Assembly: GCA_001898145.1 (NCBI GenBank)
Contig: MKSR01000046.1
Location: forward strand, 124,001 to 188,000
DNA from: Dyadobacter sp. 50-39
GTDB lineage: Bacteria > Bacteroidota > Bacteroidia > Cytophagales > Spirosomataceae
Reading direction: 5' to 3'
Length of the DNA stretch: 64,000 nucleotides
The first letter of the stretch is position 1, and every line of letters starts with the position of its first letter. The translations under genes were made by a program, and so were the position numbers. Below the pieces are notes generated by a model. The model was not told the DNA's origin and made no database searches. It saw nothing but the letters and a program-made list of their open reading frames with translations. Shown in pieces: positions 16,230-24,349 of this stretch.

Positions 16230-18063
16230 GCAATTTTTCACACACATTATTTTCATTTGCGTTTGCGTGCTGGCATTGATACAGAGCCAGGTAGTTTGCG
16301 CACAACTACGCATCGTGCCCATCGACCAGGCCCGGTACGGTGACGATGAGGCGAATGCTCAAAACCTGCGCACGCAGGCTTCATTGAGCCTGCCTTTTTT
16401 TGATGATTTTTCTACTGCCAAAACCGCCGCGCCGAGTGCCAAGTACTGGCTGCCTGGGAGCGGGGTGTACATTAATAATACACTTACTACTTCGCACCCG
16501 TCGGTGAATGTAGCCACATTCGATGGTTTGAATGCCAATGGTGTCCCCTACAACCTGGTGAATCCTTTGACGCAAGGCTACACCGACACGCTGACGTCTC
16601 AGCCGGTCAATCTGAATGGCAAGGTAGCTGCGGACTCTGTTTACCTCAGTTTTTACTGGGCTGCGAAAGGCCTTGGTGAGTTGCCGGATTCCAGCGACTT
16701 TCTGCGACTGGAATTTTACAGCAAAACCCAGGAATGGGTGCCTGTATGGACGCAATTGGGATACGAGGTCGATACGCTTTTTCACCAGCAATTTATTTCC
16801 ATTAAGGATCCCAACTACCTGCACGAAGCATTTCAGTTTCGATTCAGGTCTTACGGCCGAAGCTCGGGCCCTTATGATACCTGGCATCTGGATTATGTGT
16901 ATTTGAATACAAAGAGATCGGTTAAGCAGCCCTATTTATTTGACGTGGCCATGCGGAAGCCGGTATCCAATATCCTGAAAAAATACACTGCTATGCCCCT
17001 GCGCCAATACCGCGTCAATCCGGCTGCTGCGAACAGTGATTCAGTGAAAACCGATATAGTCAATCATTTCAATAACTTCAACGTGCTCACAGCCACTTAC
17101 ACGCTCGCCGACGCGCAGCGGGGGACTGAGTACACGCGCAATGTGCAGCGTTCGATCGTTGTAGAAGCTTTGAAATCGCAGGTTTTGCGAACTAAAATTG
17201 CGCCTGTCAATGCACCGGCCCAGCTCGATAGCCTGCATTTGATCAGTAAGTTTTTCATAGCCACCACCGACACCATTCCCGGAGCAAACCTGAAAACAAA
17301 TGATACGATCACGGCCAGGGCGGCGTTAACGGACTACTTCGCGTACGACGACGGCAGTGCGGAATACGGGGTGCAAGTCAATCAAAAACTCGGAAAAGTG
17401 GCTGTGCAATATGTGCTTGCCAAAGCCGATACGATCGGCGGCATCCGGATGTCGATGGTTTCTTTCAATAAAGATATCTCCGGACAAGGCTTCACTATCC
17501 AGATTTACAATAACAAAGCCGGCAAACCCGATCAGATCATCGCGCAGCGCTCGGTAGCGGTTCGCTATCCGCCCATGCGAAATGGCTTCACCGACTATGC
17601 ATTCGTAACGCCGGTGGCGGTGCCGGATACTTTTTACGTCGGTTGGTTGCAGATCAACGATCAGCCGGTAACCGTTGGCTTCGACCGGAATTCGTTTCTG
17701 GGCAGAAATGCGGTTTTTTATAACCTAGGAACGGAATGGGCGAAAGAAACATCACTGAAAGGCTCGATCATGATCCGGCCGTATCTGGGAACAAGGGCAC
17801 AAGGGGTGATCACGGGCAATGAGCCTCTGGATCAGGTGAATGCCATTTTCTATCCTAATCCCGCCAGAGGTGAAGTGCATTGGAACAATAAATCACTCAA
17901 AAAGGTCGAAGTTTACAATACCAGCGGCAGCCTTGTTCACGCATTGGCCCCTGCACGCGACCAGCAATCTGCATCAGTTGAGCATTTAAACCAGGGTATT
18001 TATATCTTTAAGGCCACGGACGGGAAACGTTCTTTTGTCCAGAAAATGTTAATCTCAAAGTAG
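16207..18063 (+). CDS. Secreted protein with C-terminal type IX sorting domain
   Basis: This 618-residue product has a signal peptide (about 1-32, ending VVCAQ), a long beta-rich region of unknown fold and a C-terminal T9SS type A sorting domain (about 545-618). The sorting domain is shown by FYPNPARGEV, KKVEVYNTSG and the end QGIYIFKAT...KMLISK. It should cross the outer membrane through the type IX system whose core genes (gldKLMN) are in this window, and be attached or released at the surface. The body lacks recognised catalytic motifs. It overlaps the upstream PASTA gene by 23 bp. Confidence 0.9.
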   Translation: MKINRSCKQFFTHIIFICVCVLALIQSQVVCAQLRIVPIDQARYGDDEANAQNLRTQASLSLPFFDDFSTAKTAAPSAKYWLPGSGVYINNTLTTSHPSVNVATFDGLNANGVPYNLVNPLTQGYTDTLTSQPVNLNGKVAADSVYLSFYWAAKGLGELPDSSDFLRLEFYSKTQEWVPVWTQLGYEVDTLFHQQFISIKDPNYLHEAFQFRFRSYGRSSGPYDTWHLDYVYLNTKRSVKQPYLFDVAMRKPVSNILKKYTAMPLRQYRVNPAAANSDSVKTDIVNHFNNFNVLTATYTLADAQRGTEYTRNVQRSIVVEALKSQVLRTKIAPVNAPAQLDSLHLISKFFIATTDTIPGANLKTNDTITARAALTDYFAYDDGSAEYGVQVNQKLGKVAVQYVLAKADTIGGIRMSMVSFNKDISGQGFTIQIYNNKAGKPDQIIAQRSVAVRYPPMRNGFTDYAFVTPVAVPDTFYVGWLQINDQPVTVGFDRNSFLGRNAVFYNLGTEWAKETSLKGSIMIRPYLGTRAQGVITGNEPLDQVNAIFYPNPARGEVHWNNKSLKKVEVYNTSGSLVHALAPARDQQSASVEHLNQGIYIFKATDGKRSFVQKMLISK

Positions 18064-18089
18064 ACTCAATCGTCACAAATTTTATAAAT

Positions 18090-18389
18090 ATGGATATTAC
18101 CGTTGAAGAACTGAAAGAGCGTCTTGAAAAAGGCGAGGATCTGCACTTTTATGACGTTCGTGAAGAACATGAATACGAAGAGGACAACCTCGGAGCAATA
18201 TTGATCCCGCTGGGCGAGCTTCCCGACCACCTGGATGAGCTGGAACCGTTGAAGGATGAAGAGATCATCATCCACTGCCGTTCAGGCGCCCGCAGCGGCA
18301 AAGCCGCACGTTACCTCGAATCGCAGGGTTTCTCCAACGTACGCAACGTACTGGGAGGCATTCTGGCGTACCGCGAGCTAGAAGATTAA
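18090..18389 (+). CDS. Rhodanese-like domain protein
   Basis: This 99-residue, single-domain protein carries the rhodanese active-site loop with catalytic Cys in IIHCRSGARSGKAA (about residue 65) and the typical FYDVREEHEYEEDNLGAI early motif. Such proteins carry persulfide sulfur in cytoplasmic sulfur transfer; the partner is not evident. It lies 26 bp after the type IX cargo gene and ends at a hairpin shared with the convergent miaA gene. Confidence 0.92.
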   Translation: MDITVEELKERLEKGEDLHFYDVREEHEYEEDNLGAILIPLGELPDHLDELEPLKDEEIIIHCRSGARSGKAARYLESQGFSNVRNVLGGILAYRELED

Positions 18390-18397
18390 TACAAGCT

Positions 18398-18429
18398 GCA
18401 TTTGACGGGGACATTCCTCCGTCAAATGC
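18398..18429. terminator. Hairpin between convergent rhodanese and miaA genes
   Basis: GCATTTGACGG (18398-18408) pairs perfectly with CCGTCAAATGC (18419-18429) around a 10-nt loop. The following T run is weak, but the position between convergent stops suggests a bidirectional terminator. Confidence 0.55.
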
Positions 18430-18430
18430 T

Positions 18431-19351
18431 TCAATGCAAACCAGCCTGCTGCCGTACGTATTCCAAAATGCGGTCATAGTCGTCGGGGTGGAACCATTCG
18501 AAGTTTCCCTGATGCCTGAACCACGTAAGCTGCCGCTTGGCATAGCGCCGTGAGTTCTGTTTTAAAAGCCGCACCATTTCCTTCTCTTCGTATCCACCAT
18601 CCAGGAAGCTGTAAACCTCCCGGTATCCTACCGTTTTAAGCGCATGATGTTCCCGGTATGCGATCACGCTTTTTGCTTCTTCTACCAATCCATCCCGGAG
18701 CATCATATCCATTCGTAGGTCAATCCTTTGATAAAGCTCGGCGCGGTCACGGTCAAGGGCCACATTAATGGGCTGAAATGGCCTGGCACGGGTGTTCTTT
18801 TGTTTAAGTTGACTGATGGGTGTTCCGGATGTATAAAACACCTCTAACGCGCGCACTACGCGTTGAGGGTTGGCAATTTCGGGTGTAGCAGCAAATTCCG
18901 GATCGATCCGGGTAACTTCTTCCTGCAATGGTAGAAGTCCTCTGTCGCTCAATCTTTCCATCAGCGACTCGCGTAAACCGGGAAGCGGGGCGGGCAGATC
19001 GTCCAGGCCTTCAAGCACCGCCTTTACATAGAAACCGGAGCCGCCCGTCATGACCACCACATCGTATTGCAGAAAAAGGTCGTCCAGGAGTGCCAGAGCG
19101 TCGCGTTCGAAATCGCCCGCGCTGTAAGCTTCGGAAATAGAGTGGGAGTCTACGAAATGATGCCTGGCCTGCGTTTGTTCTTCCGGCGTGGGTTTGGCCG
19201 TACCAATGCTTAGCTCGCGGAAAAACTGGCGCGAATCGGCAGAGATGATTTCGGTACCCAGATCCTGGGCAAGCCTGATCGATAGCGCGGTTTTTCCTAC
19301 TGCCGTGGGGCCTGCAACGGTCACCAGATATTTCTTGGGGCTGTTTGGCAT
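18431..19351 (-). CDS. miaA: tRNA dimethylallyltransferase
   Basis: The 306-residue enzyme adds a dimethylallyl group to N6 of A37 in tRNAs reading UNN codons. The N-terminal P-loop GPTAVGKTALS, the SADSRQFFRELSIGTAKP motif and the later GGSGFYVKAVLEGLDD are diagnostic, and the C-terminal region carries QNSRRYAKRQLTWFRH. Length fits the family. It is a single gene on the minus strand, transcribed away from the region holding a broken reading frame. Confidence 0.96.
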   Translation of the reverse strand: MPNSPKKYLVTVAGPTAVGKTALSIRLAQDLGTEIISADSRQFFRELSIGTAKPTPEEQTQARHHFVDSHSISEAYSAGDFERDALALLDDLFLQYDVVVMTGGSGFYVKAVLEGLDDLPAPLPGLRESLMERLSDRGLLPLQEEVTRIDPEFAATPEIANPQRVVRALEVFYTSGTPISQLKQKNTRARPFQPINVALDRDRAELYQRIDLRMDMMLRDGLVEEAKSVIAYREHHALKTVGYREVYSFLDGGYEEKEMVRLLKQNSRRYAKRQLTWFRHQGNFEWFHPDDYDRILEYVRQQAGLH

Positions 19352-19395
19352 TGTGCCGTTTTTATTTGAATTTTAATCGACACAAAAATAGGGAT

Positions 19396-19639
19396 ATGGA
19401 TTCCTCTGCACTATTTTTTTGATCATTACCCTTATCAAAGGTCTTCTGGCCGGAGCTACATTGAATATCTGGCGGAGGAATATAGGTTTCAAAGAAATCA
19501 TCGCCAGGGAAAAAATGAAATTTCACCCTGGCCCGTAGAGACGAACCTTCCGGACGGTAGCATGGCGATGCTGGGGGAGTTTACGCATTACCGTACACTG
19601 GATGCGCAGGCCGATTCTTTGGAGAGCCGAAAGGAATAG
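19396..19639 (+). pseudogene. Probable frameshifted small ORF, function unknown
   Basis: A frame running to TAG at 19637-19639 is open from about 19370 and reads as ordinary protein (FDHYPYQRSSGRSYIEYLAEEY and onward), but has no good start codon upstream. An ATG at 19396 in another frame runs into a seven-T tract (19414-19420) and stops right after it. Removing one T joins that ATG to the long frame, giving an intact protein of about 80 residues. This points to a homopolymer frameshift, either real or a sequencing error. No family is recognised. Confidence 0.45.
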
Positions 19640-19753
19640 TTATTTTTTTTATATAATTTATGCGTTATACGGCTTTGTCCTCGTCAGAACGGCATTTGCC
19701 AGCGTATTGGCTCGTACAGTTTCTTATTAATCACTTTCTAAACTTTTACAGTT

Positions 19754-20383
19754 ATGTTAAAAAAATTATTACTGTTTGCCTCTGTGGTGTTGATGGTTGT
19801 TATGGTAAGTTGCAAGGGAGACGATGGAGCCGTTGGGCCGGCAGGTCCTGCGGGAGCTCAGGGACCGGCGGGTGCTGCGGGCCCCAAAGGTGATAAGGGA
19901 GATGACGGTGCCAGCAGCTCGGCATTGATTATTGCAACCGGCGCAGTTTCTACGGATACCACGGGTCAGAATATCGGTGGTTATGTCACTGGTATCTCAG
20001 ACCTCACCCCGGCAGAAGATAGCCTTTTGAGCTCATCTGTTGTATTAGTTTACCTGAAAGCGCAAGGTGCCTGGTGGCCGATGCCGGGTATAATTAGTTT
20101 CGGAGGCGGAAAAGTGAGCTCATATACATTTATCCATGGTGTTGAAGATGCTACATTCTTCGTTCAGCTGATCGTTACTGATTGGAGCGAAAATCAAGCT
20201 ACTCCTCCCAAAAGAACTTTTGAAGATGTTCGTATCGTGATCGTTCCTGGTGAGATCATCAGCGGAGGACGTCTGAGCGCCGAAACTCTCAAAGATTACA
20301 ACAAAACGATCAGTGCATTGGGTTTGACGGACGCACAGGTGAAGTTGGCAGGCAAACTGAAACTCAACCTGAAAAGAAAGTAG
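19754..20383 (+). CDS. Collagen-like lipoprotein
   Basis: The 209-residue product has a lipoprotein signal ending at Cys20 (VVMVSC), then about eleven Gly-X-Y triplets (about residues 22-54, for example GPAGPAGAQGPAG), then a globular C-terminal domain of about 150 residues. Similar short collagen-like lipoproteins are scattered in Bacteroidota; the collagen part likely forms a trimeric stalk that displays the C-terminal domain at the surface, though that is inference. The C-terminal domain is not recognised. A strong terminator follows at 20431. Confidence 0.85.
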   Translation: MLKKLLLFASVVLMVVMVSCKGDDGAVGPAGPAGAQGPAGAAGPKGDKGDDGASSSALIIATGAVSTDTTGQNIGGYVTGISDLTPAEDSLLSSSVVLVYLKAQGAWWPMPGIISFGGGKVSSYTFIHGVEDATFFVQLIVTDWSENQATPPKRTFEDVRIVIVPGEIISGGRLSAETLKDYNKTISALGLTDAQVKLAGKLKLNLKRK

Positions 20384-20430
20384 CCGATACTGACGCCTGA
20401 TAGCAGTTCAAGATGTTGCATCAACAAAGA

Positions 20431-20473
20431 AGGTCAGCAAGAACGGAGCGATCCATTCCGCTGACCTTTTTTA
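20431..20473 (+). terminator. Intrinsic terminator after the collagen-like lipoprotein
   Basis: AGGTCAGC (20431-20438) pairs with GCTGACCT (20460-20467), with inner GGA/TCC pairing, and is followed by a T run. Confidence 0.8.
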
Positions 20474-20557
20474 ATGCCTTTAATTCAGTCCCTGTACGCA
20501 ATTCGAACGCTGGCGCAGGTTTGGGGCACCCCCGGGATGTAATGTGGCTGTAAACAA

Positions 20558-20583
20558 AAAGAGCTTCCGATCGGAAGCTCTTT
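20558..20583 (-). terminator. Intrinsic terminator after gldN
   Basis: A 26-bp perfect palindrome built around AGAGCTTCCGATCGGAAGCT lies 21 bp past the gldN stop on the minus strand and ends the gldKLMN operon. Confidence 0.75.
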
Positions 20584-20604
20584 CGCATTTTGATATCTCT
20601 TTTC

Positions 20605-21663
20605 TTAGTATTCCCAAAGACCGTGTTCCAGTTCCATCAGTTCCTGTTCGTAGTTCAGGGATTTGATAAGAGCCTCTTTTTCGCCGTTGTAGATGTCGAG
20701 GAAAGCCTTATCGTTGGCATTGGAGAACTTGGTAATCCGTCCGTAGAACAGGCGAAGATCGAATGCATCTGCGAGATTCTTGTTTTGGGCGGTGTTATGG
20801 GTGTTGTACCAGATGTATTTCTTAGGATCGCTTCTGAAAAGTCTTTCAACATCTTTCCAGCGGAAGGAAGCAACGGGTAATTCAAGTCCCGTGGCAGTCT
20901 GATCCGAAGGAAGAACGATTGTCAGCGTCTGGATATCGTTGTACAGGCGTGAGCGTTTTTTGTCGAAAACCCAATCTTCCTTTACTTCCAAAATGCTCAA
21001 CTGATCAGGGAAATACTCTTCCTCAGTGGCAGCAACTTGTTGCGTTTCGAAAGAAGAACTGTCTGGTTTAGGGGCTTCCACTTTCGGTTCCTCTTTGGCT
21101 ACCTCAGTTTTAGCACCTTTTTTAGATGATTTCTTTTTAGGCGGTCCCCATCCATCATCTTCCGTTGCTGCTTCTTTCTTCGTGTCCTTCTTGGCATTAT
21201 TACCCCAGCCATCATCAGCAGTAGCAGCTTGTTTGGTAGGGTCTGATTTGGTTTTTGTATCCCAACCATCACTTTTGGCGGGCTCTCCGAAACCTGCCGC
21301 GATTTCTTCAGCAGAAAGCCCTGCTGTCTGGTTCGGGATCAGGATGCGTTTATGAAGTTCGTCACCGGTGATTTTGGTAGCGCAGGAATCGTTTACATAG
21401 GCGTCGATCAACCCTGCTTTCGCCGCATCCAACAAGTAACGTGTGATCTCATTGTTTTTAGAGAACATGGAAATGTTCTGCTTTTCTTTCAAATCGACCC
21501 GTCTCCAGAGCGTTCTTTTCATCATCACGTCGCCGTCAGCAATCGGGCGTGATGAGAACTGATTCGCAGTCGAATCCTCTTTTTCCTGCGCAAATGCAGC
21601 AGTACTTGCAAGAGACAGCGACAGCAAAGACCATGCAATCGTTTTTCCGTTCATTCTTCTCAT
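20605..21663 (-). CDS. gldN: GldN, type IX secretion / gliding motility protein
   Basis: This is the last gene of the gldK-L-M-N set. The product (about 352 residues from the ATG at 21663) has a signal peptide ending AAFAQ, and a region holding three WG-rich repeats of the form DDGWGxxxKK (about 130-185) embedded in Lys/Glu-rich sequence. The C-terminal GldN domain contains TIVLPSDQTATG and FLDIYNGEKEALIKS. GldN is a periplasmic ring component with GldK in the type IX machine. Alternative starts exist at 21672 and 21654; an upstream TTG at 21693 is less likely. The low-complexity WG repeats look unusual for GldN. Confidence 0.93.
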   Translation of the reverse strand: MRRMNGKTIAWSLLSLSLASTAAFAQEKEDSTANQFSSRPIADGDVMMKRTLWRRVDLKEKQNISMFSKNNEITRYLLDAAKAGLIDAYVNDSCATKITGDELHKRILIPNQTAGLSAEEIAAGFGEPAKSDGWDTKTKSDPTKQAATADDGWGNNAKKDTKKEAATEDDGWGPPKKKSSKKGAKTEVAKEEPKVEAPKPDSSSFETQQVAATEEEYFPDQLSILEVKEDWVFDKKRSRLYNDIQTLTIVLPSDQTATGLELPVASFRWKDVERLFRSDPKKYIWYNTHNTAQNKNLADAFDLRLFYGRITKFSNANDKAFLDIYNGEKEALIKSLNYEQELMELEHGLWEY

Positions 21664-21710
21664 ATCATACATAAAGTTGTATCGTCCAATCAACGACTAA
21701 AAGTGGTGGA

Positions 21711-23303
21711 TTAGTATAGGGTCACGCTACGAGTTTGGTTACCCATTTCTACCTCGCTTACAGCACCCTTAAAGTTTTGACGCTCTACTTTCAGGATCGA
21801 AATTACGTAGCGGTCACCAGGCTGTGCTTGTGCGGCCAGAGATGAGATAGAACCGCCTCCGCCGTTCAGGGTCACGCCGTTAATTCTTCTTGCACCACGG
21901 GCAAGGGAAATTTCCACTTGCGACACGCGGAACTTGGCATCCTCAGGAGAGAAGTTCTTGAAACTCTCATCAGGAACCGCAACTATCTGAATGCTTCTCG
22001 TTCCGGAAGCTGGTGCACCACGACGCTCGTCGAATACAGCACCGTTTACCCGTACTTCCAGGGATGGTTTAGGCACACGGTTTACACGGAAAGGCTCTGA
22101 ACCCAATACACTTCCGGCATTACTTACCGTGATGTTCAGGCTTGCTTTGCTGGGAACGATGGTGAATTTGCCTTTCTGGCCGCTGTTAATGATTTCACCG
22201 CCATCCGTTGAAAAGCTAGGCGCCCAAAGTGGCCCGAGCGCTGGGCTCTGGATACTCAGTTTGTTTGCACAGCCCAGATAAAGCGGAGGTAAAGTACCGG
22301 TCTCGATCTGATAGGAAGGCTTCACTACGAAGTACTCCTGCGACATTGTATAAGTGGTGTCTTTGCCGGATGGGGTAGGGATCGTAATCTGTCCGCGAAG
22401 CTCTCTTTTGGCCAGACCTTCTGCATTGTAACCGCCGCCTTGTGCCGTAAATTCGATGATACCCACGCCGTTTTCCACTTTTACAGGTGATCCGTTCAGG
22501 CTCATGCGGGGAGTGATACCCGAGGCCGAAGCCGCAATGAACATTTGTCCTTTGAATTTCGTACCTGCAACAACGGTTTTCGCGTCAGCACTTACCATTG
22601 CCAGTACGCGGTCGAATTTGATATCCGCAGCACCTACTTTGCTGGCAAGGTAGTTCAGCACTTCACCTTCCATACGACGGATGTCAGTTTGTTTCTGGCT
22701 CAGTACTGCCAATGCAGCCGCAACAGGCGTAGACTCGAAGTTCAGTTCTGCAAAATCTTTGTTACGCTGGTCCTTGTTGCCTTTTGCAACAGGATCTTCG
22801 CGGCCGTCCAGCGCAAGTCCTTGAAATTTATTGGGAGAATAGTTGTTGAGCGATGCTGTGTATGCGTTTAATGCCTGCTTCAATTGATATGCCTTGCCAT
22901 TCTTTCTCACACCGATCATCAACTCTGCCACTTTGGCTTCTTCCTGCGGATTTTTGATACCGCCCTCTTCATTCAAACCGCCACCTGCCTTGGCTATAAT
23001 GTCCTGTTTCAGGGCATTCAACTGGTTGGTCATGTCGGAAGAAATCTTGCGGACCTCATCAGCCTGCTTGATAACCGCGACGTCAGCTGAACGGTTACCC
23101 GACTTTTCAACCGCTGCCTTGATTTTGAGTACAGTTTCCTGATTTATTTTATTAGCTGCTCCGGAGGATAATTCCAAAGAATTGTTCAATAGGATGAATT
23201 TCTCGATGATAGCCGAACTTACCTGCAATGCGAGCATCGCAGTAAGCACGAGATACATCATTCCAATCATCTTTTGACGGGGTGTTTCTTTTCCACCTGC
23301 CAT
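21711..23303 (-). CDS. gldM: GldM, type IX secretion motor protein
   Basis: The 530-residue product starts with the conserved cytoplasmic and transmembrane segment MAGGKETPRQKMIGMMYLVL, which forms the inner-membrane motor with GldL. A long periplasmic part follows with the tandem GldM domains that reach toward the GldK/N ring. GldM with GldL converts proton motive force into work for cargo export and gliding. Its length fits the family (about 510-530). It lies between gldL and gldN on the same strand; the 110-bp gap from gldL holds a hairpin. Confidence 0.97.
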   Translation of the reverse strand: MAGGKETPRQKMIGMMYLVLTAMLALQVSSAIIEKFILLNNSLELSSGAANKINQETVLKIKAAVEKSGNRSADVAVIKQADEVRKISSDMTNQLNALKQDIIAKAGGGLNEEGGIKNPQEEAKVAELMIGVRKNGKAYQLKQALNAYTASLNNYSPNKFQGLALDGREDPVAKGNKDQRNKDFAELNFESTPVAAALAVLSQKQTDIRRMEGEVLNYLASKVGAADIKFDRVLAMVSADAKTVVAGTKFKGQMFIAASASGITPRMSLNGSPVKVENGVGIIEFTAQGGGYNAEGLAKRELRGQITIPTPSGKDTTYTMSQEYFVVKPSYQIETGTLPPLYLGCANKLSIQSPALGPLWAPSFSTDGGEIINSGQKGKFTIVPSKASLNITVSNAGSVLGSEPFRVNRVPKPSLEVRVNGAVFDERRGAPASGTRSIQIVAVPDESFKNFSPEDAKFRVSQVEISLARGARRINGVTLNGGGGSISSLAAQAQPGDRYVISILKVERQNFKGAVSEVEMGNQTRSVTLY

Positions 23304-23351
23304 ATTGTTGTGTAATCAGTTTCAGTGATCAAATTATTTAACTAAACAACA

Positions 23352-23400
23352 ATGACTCTGTAACCTGGGCGGGAGTATACCGACGGCTGTACAGAGTCAT
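23352..23400 (-). terminator. Intercistronic hairpin after gldL
   Basis: ATGACTCTGT (23352-23361) pairs perfectly with ACAGAGTCAT (23391-23400) around a 29-nt loop, just 14 bp past the gldL stop on the minus strand. The T run is weak, so it may act as a processing or mRNA-stability element rather than a full terminator. Confidence 0.5.
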
Positions 23401-23413
23401 CGCCTGAGCGCTG

Positions 23414-24229
23414 TTACGCATTACCGCCGCGCATTGCGGTCAGCATGTTTCCGTAAATGCCGTTCAATGAAGAGATGTTGTTGGTCAGTCTCGCCATTTC
23501 GCTCTTGAACACTTGCGACTCCTTCGTAGCGTCAGCCATGTTTTCCATGGCGGCTGTCAGGTTACCATAGAAAGCGTTCATTGCTTTCAGGTGTTTGGTA
23601 GTGTCTTGCAATTCCAGTTCGTACACGGCATTCAATGCGCCCATGTTTTTGGTGATTTGCTGGAACTGGTCGCGGTATGATTGCGCATCTTTCGTTGCGT
23701 CAGCCATAGAAGTCATGGCAGTAATCGCTACCCCGTACGACTTGTTCATATCGCTGATCGCCGTTGAAGCAGTCTTTACATTTCTTGCGTAGTCGTTTGT
23801 AGCCACTGTCGCGTCGGTCAGATCGCTGATTTTGCCGACAGTTTCGGACAGGTTTCTGAAACCTTTGCCCAGGCTGTCGAAAACCTCGGGTGAGAGTTTC
23901 GCATTGTCGAGCATGTTGTCCAATTTGGCAGTGATGTTGCTGCTGGGGGCTGAACTTCTTGAAATTGCAGGTCCGCTGTAATCATCGGCAAGTTCAGGAT
24001 AAACTCTGGTCCAATCCGGCTCTTTATCCGTAGACTGGGTTAGAGTTTGCAGTGCATAAAGTAAGAAGATCAACACCTCGGTTCCCAGACCTGCGGTCAA
24101 AAGAGGCCCACCGAAGTCCCAGTGTTGGATTTTTGCCAAAGCTCCTAAAATTACGACGGCAGCACCCGCACTGTATATTGTTGGTACTAGTTTATCCCAA
24201 AAAAAATTAGGTCCGCTACTCTTAGCCAT
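23414..24229 (-). CDS. gldL: GldL, type IX secretion motor protein
   Basis: The 271-residue product has two N-terminal transmembrane helices (about 14-32 and 42-62; the segment between includes KIQHWDFGGP) and a long helical cytoplasmic tail of repeated AMxxMADATK-like units. GldL pairs with GldM in the inner membrane to form the type IX/gliding motor. A conserved Glu in the second helix (GTEVLIF) probably takes part in proton flow. It follows gldK by 120 bp, with a terminator-like hairpin between them. Confidence 0.96.
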   Translation of the reverse strand: MAKSSGPNFFWDKLVPTIYSAGAAVVILGALAKIQHWDFGGPLLTAGLGTEVLIFLLYALQTLTQSTDKEPDWTRVYPELADDYSGPAISRSSAPSSNITAKLDNMLDNAKLSPEVFDSLGKGFRNLSETVGKISDLTDATVATNDYARNVKTASTAISDMNKSYGVAITAMTSMADATKDAQSYRDQFQQITKNMGALNAVYELELQDTTKHLKAMNAFYGNLTAAMENMADATKESQVFKSEMARLTNNISSLNGIYGNMLTAMRGGNA

Positions 24230-24298
24230 GTGAATTGAAATCGGTTACAGTGAAAAAATTATAGTAAGTAAAGTGTAGGATTGATTCGGTCAGATCGT

Positions 24299-24330
24299 AA
24301 AAAAGAAGCAGTGTAAAAAACGCTGCTTCT
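24299..24330 (-). terminator. Intercistronic terminator after gldK
   Basis: On the minus strand AGAAGCAG (24330-24323) pairs with CTGCTTCT (24311-24304), followed by six T. It lies 20 bp past the gldK stop, inside the gldKLMN operon, so it probably attenuates read-through into gldL. Confidence 0.65.
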
Positions 24331-24349
24331 CTGAATGTGAAAGTTTCTT

